Shown: positions 1 through 9,612, numbered from the stretch's first letter. The stretch is DNA of 34,226 nt from Acanthamoeba sp. SK_2022b (GCA_027943245.1 JANDJZ010000138.1:1-34226); one strand, 5' to 3'. Numbers and translations are program-made. Notes: a model not told the origin generated them from the letters alone.

Positions 1-449
1 TAACCCTAACCCTAACCTAACCCTAACCCTAACCCTAACCCTAACCTAACCCTAACCTAACCCTAACCCTAACCCCAACCTAACCCTAACCCTAACCCTA
101 ACCCTAACCCTAACCCTAACCCTAACCCTAACCCTAACCCTAACCCTAACCCTAACCCTAACCCTAACCCTAACCCTAACCCCTAACCCTAACCCTAACC
201 CTAACCCTAACCCTAACCCTAACCCTAACCCTAACCCTAACCCTAACCCTAACCCTAACCCCTAAACCCTAACCCTAACCCTAACCCTAACCCTAACCCT
301 AACCCTAACCCTAACCCTAACCCTAACCCTAACCCTAACCCTAACCCTAACCCTAACCCTAACCCTAACCCCTAACCCTAACCCTAACCCTAACCCTAAC
401 CCTAACCCTAACCCTAACCCTAACCCTAACCCTAACCCTAACCCTAACC

Positions 450-490
<41 letters not shown>

Positions 491-530
491 CCCTAACCCT
501 AACCCTAACCCTAACCCTAACCCTAACCCT
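1..530. repeat. Telomere, C-strand CCCTAA repeats
   Basis: Nearly uninterrupted CCCTAA hexamers (TTAGGG on the G-strand) run from the first base to about 530. C-strand repeats at the left end, pointing inward, are what a true left chromosome end shows. Most units are perfect. Variants with one base lost (CCTAA) cluster in the outer 100 bases, and units with an extra C or A occur near 181, 258-268, 371 and 470. The array stops abruptly against coding sequence of the first gene. Confidence 0.98.
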
Positions 531-748
531 CCATGACAGCCTGGAACGCATCGTCCTTGTCGCACTTCGTCTGCCGCACATGGATGTCGTAGAAGCGTGC
601 TGCCTGCGCTTGTAGGCTCATGCCACTGCCACACAGTTGTGGAGCAAGAAGAACAGCTGGCGTGGCCACTGCCAGTGCATGGCGCTCATTTGCCATGATC
701 TGCACCACAAAGAAAACATATGAGGTGGGTGTGCATGCACGCACGCAT

Positions 749-813
<65 letters not shown>

Positions 814-1384
814 GCACTCACGAGAATTAATCAATGCAATGGTGGAATAACTATGTACACTTAATGCACCCATGTTGGTGCGAACGAGTGCAGTTGCAAT
901 TAGATCGTCATCTTTGCGTTGACTTGGGTTCCGCCCCAGCGGCTGGTTCATTACAAACCAGCGAAGCCAGTATGACCAGTCATCAGCATACTCGGTGTTG
1001 GACGCTTTGATGTTGAATGGTGAGCCAGGTAGCCTGTGAACCAGTTGCTGGAATCTGTGGATAAGGGCCGCCAAGGATGGCTCAAACAGCTGTATATTGC
1101 AAAATGAACATGTGTGTTAGTTTCCATTTGCAATATGGAAGACAATGCCATTTTGTAAAATGGACTGATATTCATTTTGCAATACCATCATTTTGCACAT
1201 ACCTTTTTAAGCTCCTTTTCACCGAGTTCGTCTCCTTGCTGCTGGCGGAGCGTCGTCAGCTCCTCCAGCAAGGCTTTGTTCAGTTCCATGACCACGTTTG
1301 CATGGCGTTGAACATGCTCAGCAATCTGTATGTACCATATAACACAATACAGCATAATTATTTGTATGTTAGTACATGTGCACA

Positions 1385-1481
<97 letters not shown>

Positions 1482-2746
1482 GCATCCATGCATGCCTGCA
1501 TGCACACATTAACACACACCAAGCTTGGCTTCCTCACATACCTTTGTTTTGTCAGGGCCACGATCACGCTGCCTGACTCTGCGTGCAGGTTTCTCCACAA
1601 TGTCGTCGTCGCTGGGCTCAGTCTCAGCTTCGTCGGACTCGTGCGCATCCTGCGCCTCTGCCGCAGCCTTGGCAGCCTTGTGTGCCTTCTTCTTGGCCTC
1701 CACAGCAGCCTTGTGGACATAATTGTAGGGTTAGTCGCACATGTGCACACGACACACACAACTCACTTCACACCCAACACACATGCATACCTTGGGGCCA
1801 CGATCGTGCTGCCTGACTTGGCGTGCAGGTTGCACCTCTGCAACGTCATCATCGCTGGGCTCCTTCTTGGCCTCTGCAGCCTTGGCAGCCTTGTGTGCCT
1901 TCTTCTTGGCCTCCACAGCAGCCTTGTGGACATAATTGTAGGGTTAGTCGCACATGTGCACACGACACACACAACTCACTTCACACCCAACACACATGCA
2001 TACCTTGGGGCCACAATCGTGCTGCCTGACTTGGCGTGCAGGTTGCACCTCTGCAACGTCGTCATCGCTGGGCTCCTTCTCGGCCTCTGCAGCCTTGCGA
2101 GCTTTCTGCGCCTCTTCAGCCGCCTTGGCCGCCTTGCTTGTTTTCTCGGCATGCGCATCCGTCTCGCGCGCCTTCTGCGCCTCTGCTGCAGCCGTTTCGC
2201 GCGCCTTGTGCTCCTCCAGCTCTGCAGCCTTGGTGGCCTGCTGTACCTCTTGCTCACCACCATCGTCAGTCGCCTGTGCTGCAGCAAGAACTTCCTGCAG
2301 CCGTTGGCGCAGGGCTGGCCTGTCCTTGGGCTTGAACGCCGTTGCTGGCTTGTCCGCATACTCGTCTGGAAGAAGCATGCGTAGAGCACCAAGCAGTTGT
2401 GGCCCCGTCGATTTGGCCATCTGGGCTGGCGAAAAGCGGTTCCACCCTAACGAGTACAAGGCACACGCACAAACATGGAAGTTGGTAGATTGATTTGGCA
2501 AAATAAACACACACACAGAAAGTTGAACATTATGACCCGGTGGGGGGGGGACATACGTTCAAGTACTGACTCATACAGCCTTGCTTGCACGGTAGTGGCA
2601 GATGACGATGATGAGGATGAGGACGACACTGGAGATGATGAGGATGACAAGGATGGCAAGGATGATGAAGATGAGGACGACGAAGATTTCTTTGCTGCCG
2701 ATTTCGCCTTCTTGCTGGCAGTGGATCCTTTCTGGACGCGTGGCAT
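523..2746 (-). CDS. Subtelomeric gene of unknown function, Ser/Lys-rich N-terminus and Ala/Lys/Glu repeat exons
   Basis: No family recognised. The ATG at 2744-2746 opens a basic and poly-Ser N-terminus (about 60 residues). The next exon (about 2454-2005) carries a helical segment followed by Ala/Lys/Glu-rich sequence ending EPSDDDVAEVQPARQVRQ. Two more exons (about 1924-1794 and 1712-1545) repeat the AAVEAKKKAHKAAKAA plus EPSDDD unit. Later exons are about 1329-1202 (likely coiled coil, ELNKALLEEL), 1090-860 (contains DDWSYWLRWF) and 706-523. Donors are mostly GTATG. Introns hold (CA)n tracts and the TTTTGCAAAA palindrome also seen around the neighbouring recombinase gene, from which it is divergently transcribed. 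The final codons run into the telomere and the stop TAG is part of the repeat, so the C-terminus may be truncated. The gene is well supported, its function is not. The charged repeats suggest a nuclear or chromatin-associated protein, which is only inference. Confidence 0.6.
753..810. repeat. (CA)n microsatellite, intronic
   Basis: About 29 CA dinucleotides within an intron of the first subtelomeric gene. In sense orientation this is a (TG)n tract upstream of the last exon. His/Thr or Cys/Val frames through it are not coding. Confidence 0.95.
1387..1479. repeat. (CA)n microsatellite, intronic
   Basis: About 46 CA dinucleotides, the longest microsatellite of the window, in the intron between two exons of the first minus-strand gene. 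Confidence 0.95.
1708..2096 (-). repeat. 213-bp tandem exon-plus-intron duplication
   Basis: The segment starting GCCTTGTGGACATAATTG at 1708 recurs at 1921, a 213-base period (71 codons) covering one whole intron and one whole exon of the first gene. The two copies are almost identical through the intron, then part at about 2096, where the upstream exon continues with its own sequence. A third, more diverged exon copy lies at about 1545-1712. Both intron copies include TAGGGTTAG (1726-1734 and 1939-1947). The near-identity of the intron copies implies a recent duplication. Confidence 0.9.
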
Positions 2747-3037
2747 GTTGTTGTTTGTTGTTTGTTTGTGTGCTTGAGCGTTGGCGAAGTGAGAAGATTA
2801 ACTTGCCGCGCCTCTGGATTTTGCAAGACGCCCCCCCTGGCCAGAAGGAAATAGGTGTTTTCCTGCTTCGTTTCATAAAATAAAGGAAATATGGCAACCC
2901 CGAAAATGTATTGGCTGCGATTTTGCACTGAAAGATAAAATTTCTTCTAAGAATTGCTTCGCCCACACAGCATGCGTGCTCGTCCATTTTGTGTGTGAGG
3001 ACAAAGAAGAGAGAGAGAGAGAGAGAGATTGCCCGCC
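2747..3037. promoter_or_regulatory. Divergent intergenic region between the two subtelomeric genes
   Basis: These 291 bases separate two divergently oriented start codons and must hold both promoters. They contain TTG-rich runs next to the minus-strand start, an AT-rich stretch at 2875-2945 with one TTTTGCA half-palindrome, and a (GA)n tract at 3008-3028 just before the plus-strand ATG. No clear TATA box could be assigned. Confidence 0.5.
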
Positions 3038-5798
3038 ATGGCAGTAACCATGAACAACCTGGAGCTTGGCGAGCTCTACAGTATGGAGGCAGTGAATGAT
3101 TTCCTGCAGTCTTGTCCTGATGGCTACTTCTATGGCCTTCCTGGGCCAACAGTGGTGCTGCTGTTTCCACAACTTGAGAGCTTTCAAGCTGAGCACCTCA
3201 ACCACAGCCTCAATCGAAACCAGCAAGACAAGAGCCTACACCTGACTGCCCAAAGAGCAGCTGCTGCGCGCAAAGCACAGGACAAGGTAATAATTTTGCA
3301 AAATGAATACTCTGGCATTGATTATTTTGTAAAATAAAATGTGAATCCATTTCGCTAAATGCGTATCACATTTCTATATATTTATTTTATAAAATACGGA
3401 ATAGACAAGGTTACACAAAGAATCATTAACTCGTGCATGCATGTGTGCATGTTTGCAGTCTCCTGGTGCTGAGCAAGCTCGTGTAGCTTATCGGCACACA
3501 CAACAAACAACAAGTGACATGATGTCCACTCTTGGCAACTACTTCGAGTTTGTCAAGCAGATGGAGGGCTTGCTGGATGAGCACCTGCAGCTGGGCATGC
3601 TGTGGAGTGTAGCTCGGGTTCGAGGCTGGATTCGCTGGACGAACGAGCGTGTCAGCGGTTCGACCAAGAGGAACAAGGCCACCCACCTTGTCAAGGTTCT
3701 GGGCTGGATCGAGGACGAGATCTTGTTAGACACAGTCAGGGATCGAGACCAGTGCGACATCGAGCAGCAACAGCTCACCAAGTGCCGGAAGCTGCTGCGC
3801 AATTTCGCGGAGCAGGGCAAGCGAGAGTACAAGAGATCACTTGCTGAGGCCTTCAATGAGGAGGAGCTCATTGAAAATGGACTCATGCTTGACAGTGCTG
3901 AGCGGCCAACCTTCATTCTCTGGCTGGTGGAACGTTTGCGCCATCTGTCCAAGCCCTTCAAGCTACTTAATGACGATGACAACGACGACAACAACAACAA
4001 CAACAACAACGACAACGATGACAATGACGACAACGACGATGACGACGACGACGACGATGACGACGACTACCACAACAACGACAACGACGACGACGACAAC
4101 GACCATGCCAACTGTGATGGTGACGATGGCCAAGACAAGAAGGACAAGGACAAAGATGCCAACAACGCCGCCCATGCCAAAAGTAATCAAGGCTTCACAG
4201 TTATGGATAAGGTATGGATTCCCGCATGCCACACTATATTCATTTTGCAAAATGAACATACGCCACCATTTCGCAAACTAAAACACTTATTGATTTTGCA
4301 AATTACAGTCTACAAAGGAAAAGCACCACCAAGCTGCCTGGCGTTTTCAGCGTTACCTGATAGCACTCTCAGAGGTGCTGAATGGTGGCCTGCGGCGCAA
4401 GATCTTAGCCGGCATTCGTCTGGATCGCCTTCTCTGGACCTGTGATGCCAAATCTCTGATGGCTGTCGTGGCTGCAGAGAAGGTTTCCCGGTCGCGGACC
4501 AATCGTGTGCCCATGTGCACTCATCTGAAACACTACTTCGAGTTCTTCCTGAAGCGAGTTCGGCCTGCCCTGCTCATCTTAGATGACTCTTCTACAGGCA
4601 CCAAAACCGACGTCGACCTGCTGAGCCTCTGGGTCAACTATGCAGGCCGACCCATGGAGTACACCTCATACTCCAAAGCCCTCCAGGCTGTCTCCGTCAA
4701 GTTCCACCCCTTGCTTCATCTCACCTCTCTCTCATTCCGACGAGCCTTCATCACTGCCTTCTTCAAGGGAGAAATCAGCTACGAGGGCACCTTTGATGAG
4801 TTCATGCGCAAGCTGGGAATCTTCCTGAACGTAGCCCCCCAGGTCATGGAAGCTCACTACAACCGCGCCAGCAGCCTCGAGTCCAACATTGGAGTACAAT
4901 CCCAACTTGTGCAAGGCCTCTACCTCGATGAGAACCCTTCACTCCACAAGAGCATCAACCAGCTGGCTGAAGACTTTGCTGCATCAACCTCTGCCGAGCA
5001 TCACCAGACAACCAAGCCTCGCACCCGGATCCGCCGTACCACGGTCGATGATGCCACCTGGCAGACACTACTTGCCGCTCATCAGCCAGCACCACAGCAA
5101 TCTGCTGTAAGTGCAGGTCGTTCACCATGAAAGCGCAAGCTAGCAGAGTTTGCCCAGGGTACTGTTTTCTTGCGCTCACTCCCATTTCATTTTGCCAAAT
5201 AAGATACCCCTTCATTTTGCAAAATCCAGCATTGCTAACCCCACCCTTACCCTGTTGGGCGGGCATTGTATATCACTCCAAAGCGGAGCGCCTCAGCACA
5301 AGTGCTGCCACTGCCTCCTCCACAGGTGCTCTCAGTGGACAGCTTGATGTAGCGGTTGAATCCCTGCCAGGAGTAGCGGCAGCACCATCAAGCCGCCCTC
5401 AACAAGAGCATGAGAAGCAAAACAAGCGCCGGCCACAGCGTCAGGAGGCCAAGCAAGCTCGGCGCACCTTGCAGCAGCTGCAGCAGGAGGAGCAGCAGCC
5501 AGTCCTCTCGCCAGAGCCTAACAACGACGACGATGATAACAACAAGTACTACAACGACAACGATGACCTCTCTGGCAGCAAGAGCAACAGCTGCAGCAAT
5601 GGCAAGGATGACCACTACGAGGTGCAGTGCATCATCTCGCATCGCGTGGAGCACCTCCAGACCACTGGGAGGGCAGGTATCTGGTTTCATGTACGTTGGG
5701 CTGGCTATACTGCTGCCCAGGACACATGGGAGCCACTCACTCACCTTCAGGAGTGCCCTGATATGCTGGATGCCTACTTGGTAAAGGTGCTTGATTAA
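3038..5798 (+). CDS. Tyrosine-recombinase-like protein with C-terminal chromodomain
   Basis: Four exons (3038-3286, 3459-4211, 4309-5116, 5326-5798) with GT-AG boundaries join in frame to 760 residues. The ATG lies in a GCCGCC-like context (cccgccATGg). Residues 84-250 are helical and resemble a core-binding (SAM-like) region. An Asp/Asn-rich linker spans about 254-301. Residues 335-530 resemble a tyrosine recombinase catalytic domain: a RPMEYTSYSKAL segment, then LSFRRAFIT near 475 where HxxR is expected, then LGIFLNVAPQVMEAHYNR with candidate nucleophile Tyr at about 518. The usual His residues are replaced (by Ser or Ile/Phe), so activity is uncertain. Residues 700-760 are a clear chromodomain (YEVQCIISHR, FHVRWAGY, DTWEPLTHL). 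This looks like a Crypton-like or domesticated element protein that could target methylated chromatin. The chromodomain is confident, the recombinase assignment moderate. Confidence 0.7.
3963..4115 (+). repeat. Coding Asp/Asn microsatellite (GAC/AAC)n
   Basis: A trinucleotide-rich stretch of GAC, GAT and AAC codons encodes the roughly 48-residue acidic/polar linker between the N-terminal helical region and the catalytic region of the recombinase-like protein. It keeps the reading frame on both sides. Confidence 0.85.
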
Positions 5799-6437
5799 AA
5801 ACCCCATTCCGTACAGTAGCTGCATTTCACAAAATGATGGTGTTCTGTTTTGTTTTGCCAAATCAACGCAATGTGATGTGTTTGTTTTGCAAAATAGACC
5901 CTTGCTGCCTCAGTTTGCCAAATCAACAGTGTGCTTTACATTCTATTTTGCAATATGCACTTTAAAGGGCGTAAAACCAACATTTTATTCATCTATTTCA
6001 CAAAATGCAGTCCAAATTCATCTTCATCTTACAAAATGCAGCATTCGCACGGAACCCAAAGAACATCACTAGCAAAGTACCCATGTTTAGCCATCCCACA
6101 TCCACCTTCTCTGCACTGCAAGCACACTCATAAATCTGCAAGATATTTCATCCCACCAGATAAAGGACAACAAGTGCAGCCCCTAGGTTGGCAAAGTGTG
6201 CATGGTGCAATGATATACAGATGCCCAACATGCAAGGTGCATGTGATACCATAGGTCATTCTAACAGCTGTTTTGTTGTCAAAGCCTACACTCAATGTTA
6301 TCATGGCAGTGCTTTTGTCATGTCTTTTTACTAATTTTCTGTTTGTCCCCACACGCCCTTTTCCCTCCACCAGTTTGACAAATGCACACTGGTTGGTTGT
6401 TAGGGTTAAATTATTTTCATTTGCCAACCAAGGCAAT
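5799..6437. other. Convergent spacer with palindrome cluster, edge of the subtelomeric unit
   Basis: No gene seen between the recombinase-like stop and the PTEN-like stop (TGA at 6438-6440). The first 240 bases hold at least six copies of the TTTTGCAAAA-type palindrome, spaced about 25-50 bases apart. The rest is AT-richer than the flanks and contains a single TTAGGGTTA (6400-6408). I take roughly 6050 as the border between subtelomeric unit and chromosome body. Confidence 0.6.
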
Positions 6438-8741
6438 TCAGGACCTACCCAAGTGGGAAGGGAACTGGAGAGGAGCAAAGGGGTCATAGGGGGTCGTTGA
6501 GAGCGCCGCAGGCTGCTGTGGAGGCATGCCTGCAGTGTAAGTGGCTGGTGGACCAAAGGGTGGTGGCTGATGAGTCGAGTAGTATGGCACAGGTGTTGTG
6601 GCAGGTGGCGTCGGATGGTGAGTGGGTGCGGAGGGCAGAGGCGGAAGTGTAGACGGCCCACCATGGCCATAGTAGTGCACTTGTGCTGGAGGAAACGGAT
6701 AGCTGCCAGGGGGCGGCAGCTGCTGCTGCGAAGGGTAGCCAGCAGCGTCGTGTGTTGGTTGCGGCTGCTGTGGCGGCGGAGTGCCGTAGAACGGCCCACC
6801 AGAGAGGGGGGCTTCTGCTGGCATGGGAAATGAGAGAGTCGGAAAGGGAGGAGGGGCAGCTGATGGCAGCGAGAAGGATGTGGGCTGCTGTGGGAGGCCG
6901 CTTTGATTCTGGCCGTAGATAAGACCTGCAGGCGGCAGCGCTGAAAGAGCACTGCCTGAGAGGGGTGAGCATCCGTGGTCTGCTCCCATCTATACAACAC
7001 GCCCCTCTCCAGGAATGTAACGTACCACTACTGGGCGCCGGAGGCTGGGTATTGGGTGCAGTGGCGCCCCAGGAGGACTCGATGTACTCCTTGAACTTAA
7101 TTGTCACTCTGAAATTGTCGGGGATCATCTTTACGTGGCACGGGCCCGAGAACATGCCATCCAACTCGCTCTTCTTGAACTTGAGGGTCATCGTCTTCTC
7201 GTCCACGAAATTAGTGTGGAAGCTGATGCGGAAGAGACAAGCCTGCACACATAGACAAACGAGACAACCTCAGATCATTGGAGGACGGTTGTTGGGGAGG
7301 GGGAGGGAAACGTTCGAGCACCCGATCCCCACAATGATGTGAGCACAACATGTTGTGCTTTGCGCGCGCGCGCGTGTAAATGACCGCCATTGCGGAGTGA
7401 AGCGATGTGCGTACGCACCAGTGGAGACTTTTGAGCGAGGGAGAGCTTTTCCACCTTCTTGAAATCGCCGTCCTTCACCAGGCGCATGAAAGCCATTTGA
7501 TTCTTTGCTCGGTGGTACATTTTAATCTGTGGCGCCATACGGCAGGGATGAGATTTCTCTTCATCAGGGGTACGCACTCACCGCCCGAGATGGTGTAAGG
7601 TTACCTGAATGTCGCCCTGCACCACACACCCCGTGGGCTCTTAAGAAATGGAAAGCCAACATGCGTTAGTGCTATCGTTTGGGTTGGGTTGGGTTGGGTT
7701 GGTACTTTTTATTTTATTTTATTTTATTTTATTTTATTTTATTTTATTTTATTTTATTTTATTTTATTTTATTGCCGCTAGCATAACCAGTGAGTGGTGT
7801 ATCTTACCGGTGCTGATGATGGATTGGGGGTGGTCACGTGTGTTGAAAGAAGTTGCGAACGAGCTGTTCGACGAATAGAGGCACTCCTCCGGTGTCATCC
7901 CTATAGTAGCAAACAGAATGAGCCGTAGCTCGCCACGCACCGTCCCTCTGCAAACAAATAACGCATTACCGGCAAGAGTGCAGATTTGCACGACGGGCGT
8001 CCACCCGCCCTCTATGCTCTTTTCTTCGGTGCCTGGAATGACCGGACAGGGCTCCATAATAATTTGCTCCAGGAGAAGCTTCTTCTCTTTGCCTCGTGGG
8101 TCAGGCTTCCTGCCTGATTGATCGGTTAGACCACACAGCGCGCGCGCACGCACGCACGCACGCTCGCAAACAAGCAAGAATACGGCGCACCTTGAAGAAT
8201 GTCGTTGTAATAGCTCACGTAGCGGAGCTGCGAGGGAGTAATCACTCCCTCCCCTGGTGACATGCGCCATGAGACAGAATCGAGGGAGAGGGTCTGACCA
8301 CAAATGACCACCAACAACGAACCCTTGGACGATCGTGTATTAGCAAAGTAGCGGAGAGCCTCTGTAGCGTCGTTGAAGAGACCTATGTGCAACAAGAAGG
8401 AACTTATGACTGTTCCCGTCCTGCCGCGACCTGGCCACCCCGGAGGAACCAACATCTGGTGCTTCAGCAGAGCAGAGCAGAGCAGATGTGATGTGGTTGA
8501 GACCAGGCGTACCAGCCAAGCAATGTACGGCAACTATGTTACTCGGGTCCTCGTCGAGGTAGTACTTCATGGCCTGCATGTGTGAGCGGTGTGAGTGAGT
8601 TAACGAACGGTTTCTACACGCAGAGCACGTTGTCCTCACAAGAGCGTTGCCAGACTCAGACACTAGCGAGATGAGTACCGACAGGATCTGGAAGAGATGT
8701 TCCAAGGGCAGAGCACTGTGATCGGGGTAGCCATAGTCCTG

Positions 8742-8805
<64 letters not shown>

Positions 8806-9331
8806 CGATGAGGCAAAAAGCAGAAGAGTGCTAATCTTTGTTGGCAATTGAGTGGAAAAAGTAGAAGAAGAAAGGGGCACCTTGATACGGTACTGGAACT
8901 TGGAGTAGTCGTAGACCTCGCCGCTGAGGTTGATGACGATGAAATGATCTGGATGATACTTCTGAAAAAAGCGGGCCACGTCTGCACGGAAGGGTCGGCG
9001 GCGCGGTGGTCAGCACAGCCTCCAAACAAACAAGCGGAAAAAACACCAACCCCTCCACGCCGCACCTTCCAGTTCATTTCGCCACACCTTCTCAACACCG
9101 ACACCCGGCAGACCCTGTACGTTTCGGATGATACCCCCCCCCCAAAAAAAACAATTTGGTATTAATAAAACAAGTCTACTTAACACAACACGAGCTTGGC
9201 GAGGGGGGTTATGCCATGGCAATAATACGGTCCGTTATGTAGGTAAGATCGAGGTCCAGCTCGCCGTCGATGAAGCGAAACTTGTCCCTCGACACCGCAT
9301 TCCGCGCTCTGGATGAAATCAGCTGCAGCAT
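6438..9331 (-). CDS. PTEN-like phosphoinositide 3-phosphatase with Pro-rich tail
   Basis: PTEN family: removes the 3-phosphate from PI(3,4,5)P3 at the plasma membrane and opposes PI3K. The start at 9331 gives an N-terminus aligning with PTEN (VSRDK, then LDLTYITDRIIAM). First exons are 9331-9215, 9114-9066, 8981-8881 and one from 8738. The WPD-loop equivalent is YPDHSALP. The signature is split by an intron (about 8510-8446) and rejoins as HCLAGRGRTGT, so Cys and Arg of CX5R are present, but PTEN's first active-site Lys is Leu and the second is Arg. The C2 domain follows (LLLEQIIMEPCPVI, IKMYHRAKNQ, ACLFRISFHTNFV, MTLKFKKSELDGM). Beyond it lies a roughly 180-residue Pro/Gln/Tyr-rich tail (6963-6438), unlike PTEN's acidic tail, ending HLGRS without an obvious PDZ ligand. 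The first intron requires a GC donor (ATG|GCATAA). Membership is very secure. Confidence 0.93.
7677..7772. repeat. (GGGTT)n followed by (TTTTA)n tract
   Basis: Four GGGTT units (7681-7701) abut about thirteen TTTTA units (7707-7772). The tract lies in an intron of the PTEN-like gene. In sense orientation it is AACCC repeats preceded by AAAAT repeats. Confidence 0.9.
8743..8803. repeat. (CA)n microsatellite at a 3' splice site
   Basis: About 30 CA units. On the coding (minus) strand the tract reads (TG)n and ends directly in TGGCAG at the acceptor of the exon beginning DYGYPDH, so it occupies the polypyrimidine-tract position of the intron. Confidence 0.93.
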
Positions 9332-9612
9332 CCTCCCTTGCCAACTGCTGCTTTTGGCCCGCAAAAGCTGAAAAGCTTGCAAAAATATTTCTATTTGATG
9401 CCGACACCGGGTAGGTTTTCTGACGCCGTAGAAGGTTTACACTCCGAAGGGTTAACCCCAACAAAAAGAAAGAAGACGACGGGACCAAAAGAAGATTTTT
9501 TCTATACAACAGAGAGCAACAAGAGAGACAGCTGCGCGTGCACTCCAACTCAACTTATATAATAACCCCTCCGAACCGCACGAAAAAGATAGAAGAAGAT
9601 AGAAGAAAATCA
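9332..9612. promoter_or_regulatory. Divergent promoter region, PTEN-like gene and small basic protein gene
   Basis: This 281-base spacer lies between the PTEN-like ATG (minus) and the small-protein ATG (plus). CTTATATAATAA at 9552-9563 is a TATA-like element about 50 bases before the plus-strand start. No matching element is obvious for the PTEN-like gene. Confidence 0.45.

Larger units (their letters stand above)
1097..6040. repeat. Dispersed palindrome CATTTTGCAAAATG and degenerate copies
   Basis: About twenty copies of a short palindrome centred on TTGCAA or TTGCCAA occur at about 1097, 1124, 1148, 1172, 1188, 2494, 3293, 3324, 3348, 3384, 4241-4254 (perfect 14-base palindrome), 4267, 4292, 5190, 5212, 5823, 5849, 5885, 5912, 5944, 5996 and 6028. 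Every copy I found is in an intron or intergenic spacer of the two subtelomeric genes. None was seen in their exons, and I did not find it after about 6040. Variants keep mirror symmetry (ATTTTGTAAAAT, ATTTCACAAAAT, ATTTTATAAAAT). Protein-binding site, recombinase site and small-transposon remnant all remain possible. Confidence 0.7.

Noticed and set aside
365..634. Open frame of Gly-Leu and Arg-Val repeats across the telomere junction
   Set aside because: It is translation of TTAGGG repeat without stops in that frame, and no start or conserved sequence supports it.
1077..2384. 435-codon plus-strand open frame over the first gene
   Set aside because: It includes a long Thr-His run from (CA)n and lies antisense to exons with better codon logic and splice sites on the minus strand. 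It is a shadow.
5107..5325. Donor at GCT|GTAAGT for the last intron of the recombinase-like gene
   Set aside because: With the strong acceptor at 5325 it puts the chromodomain exon out of frame. The donor GCAG|GTCGTT ten bases later keeps the frame.
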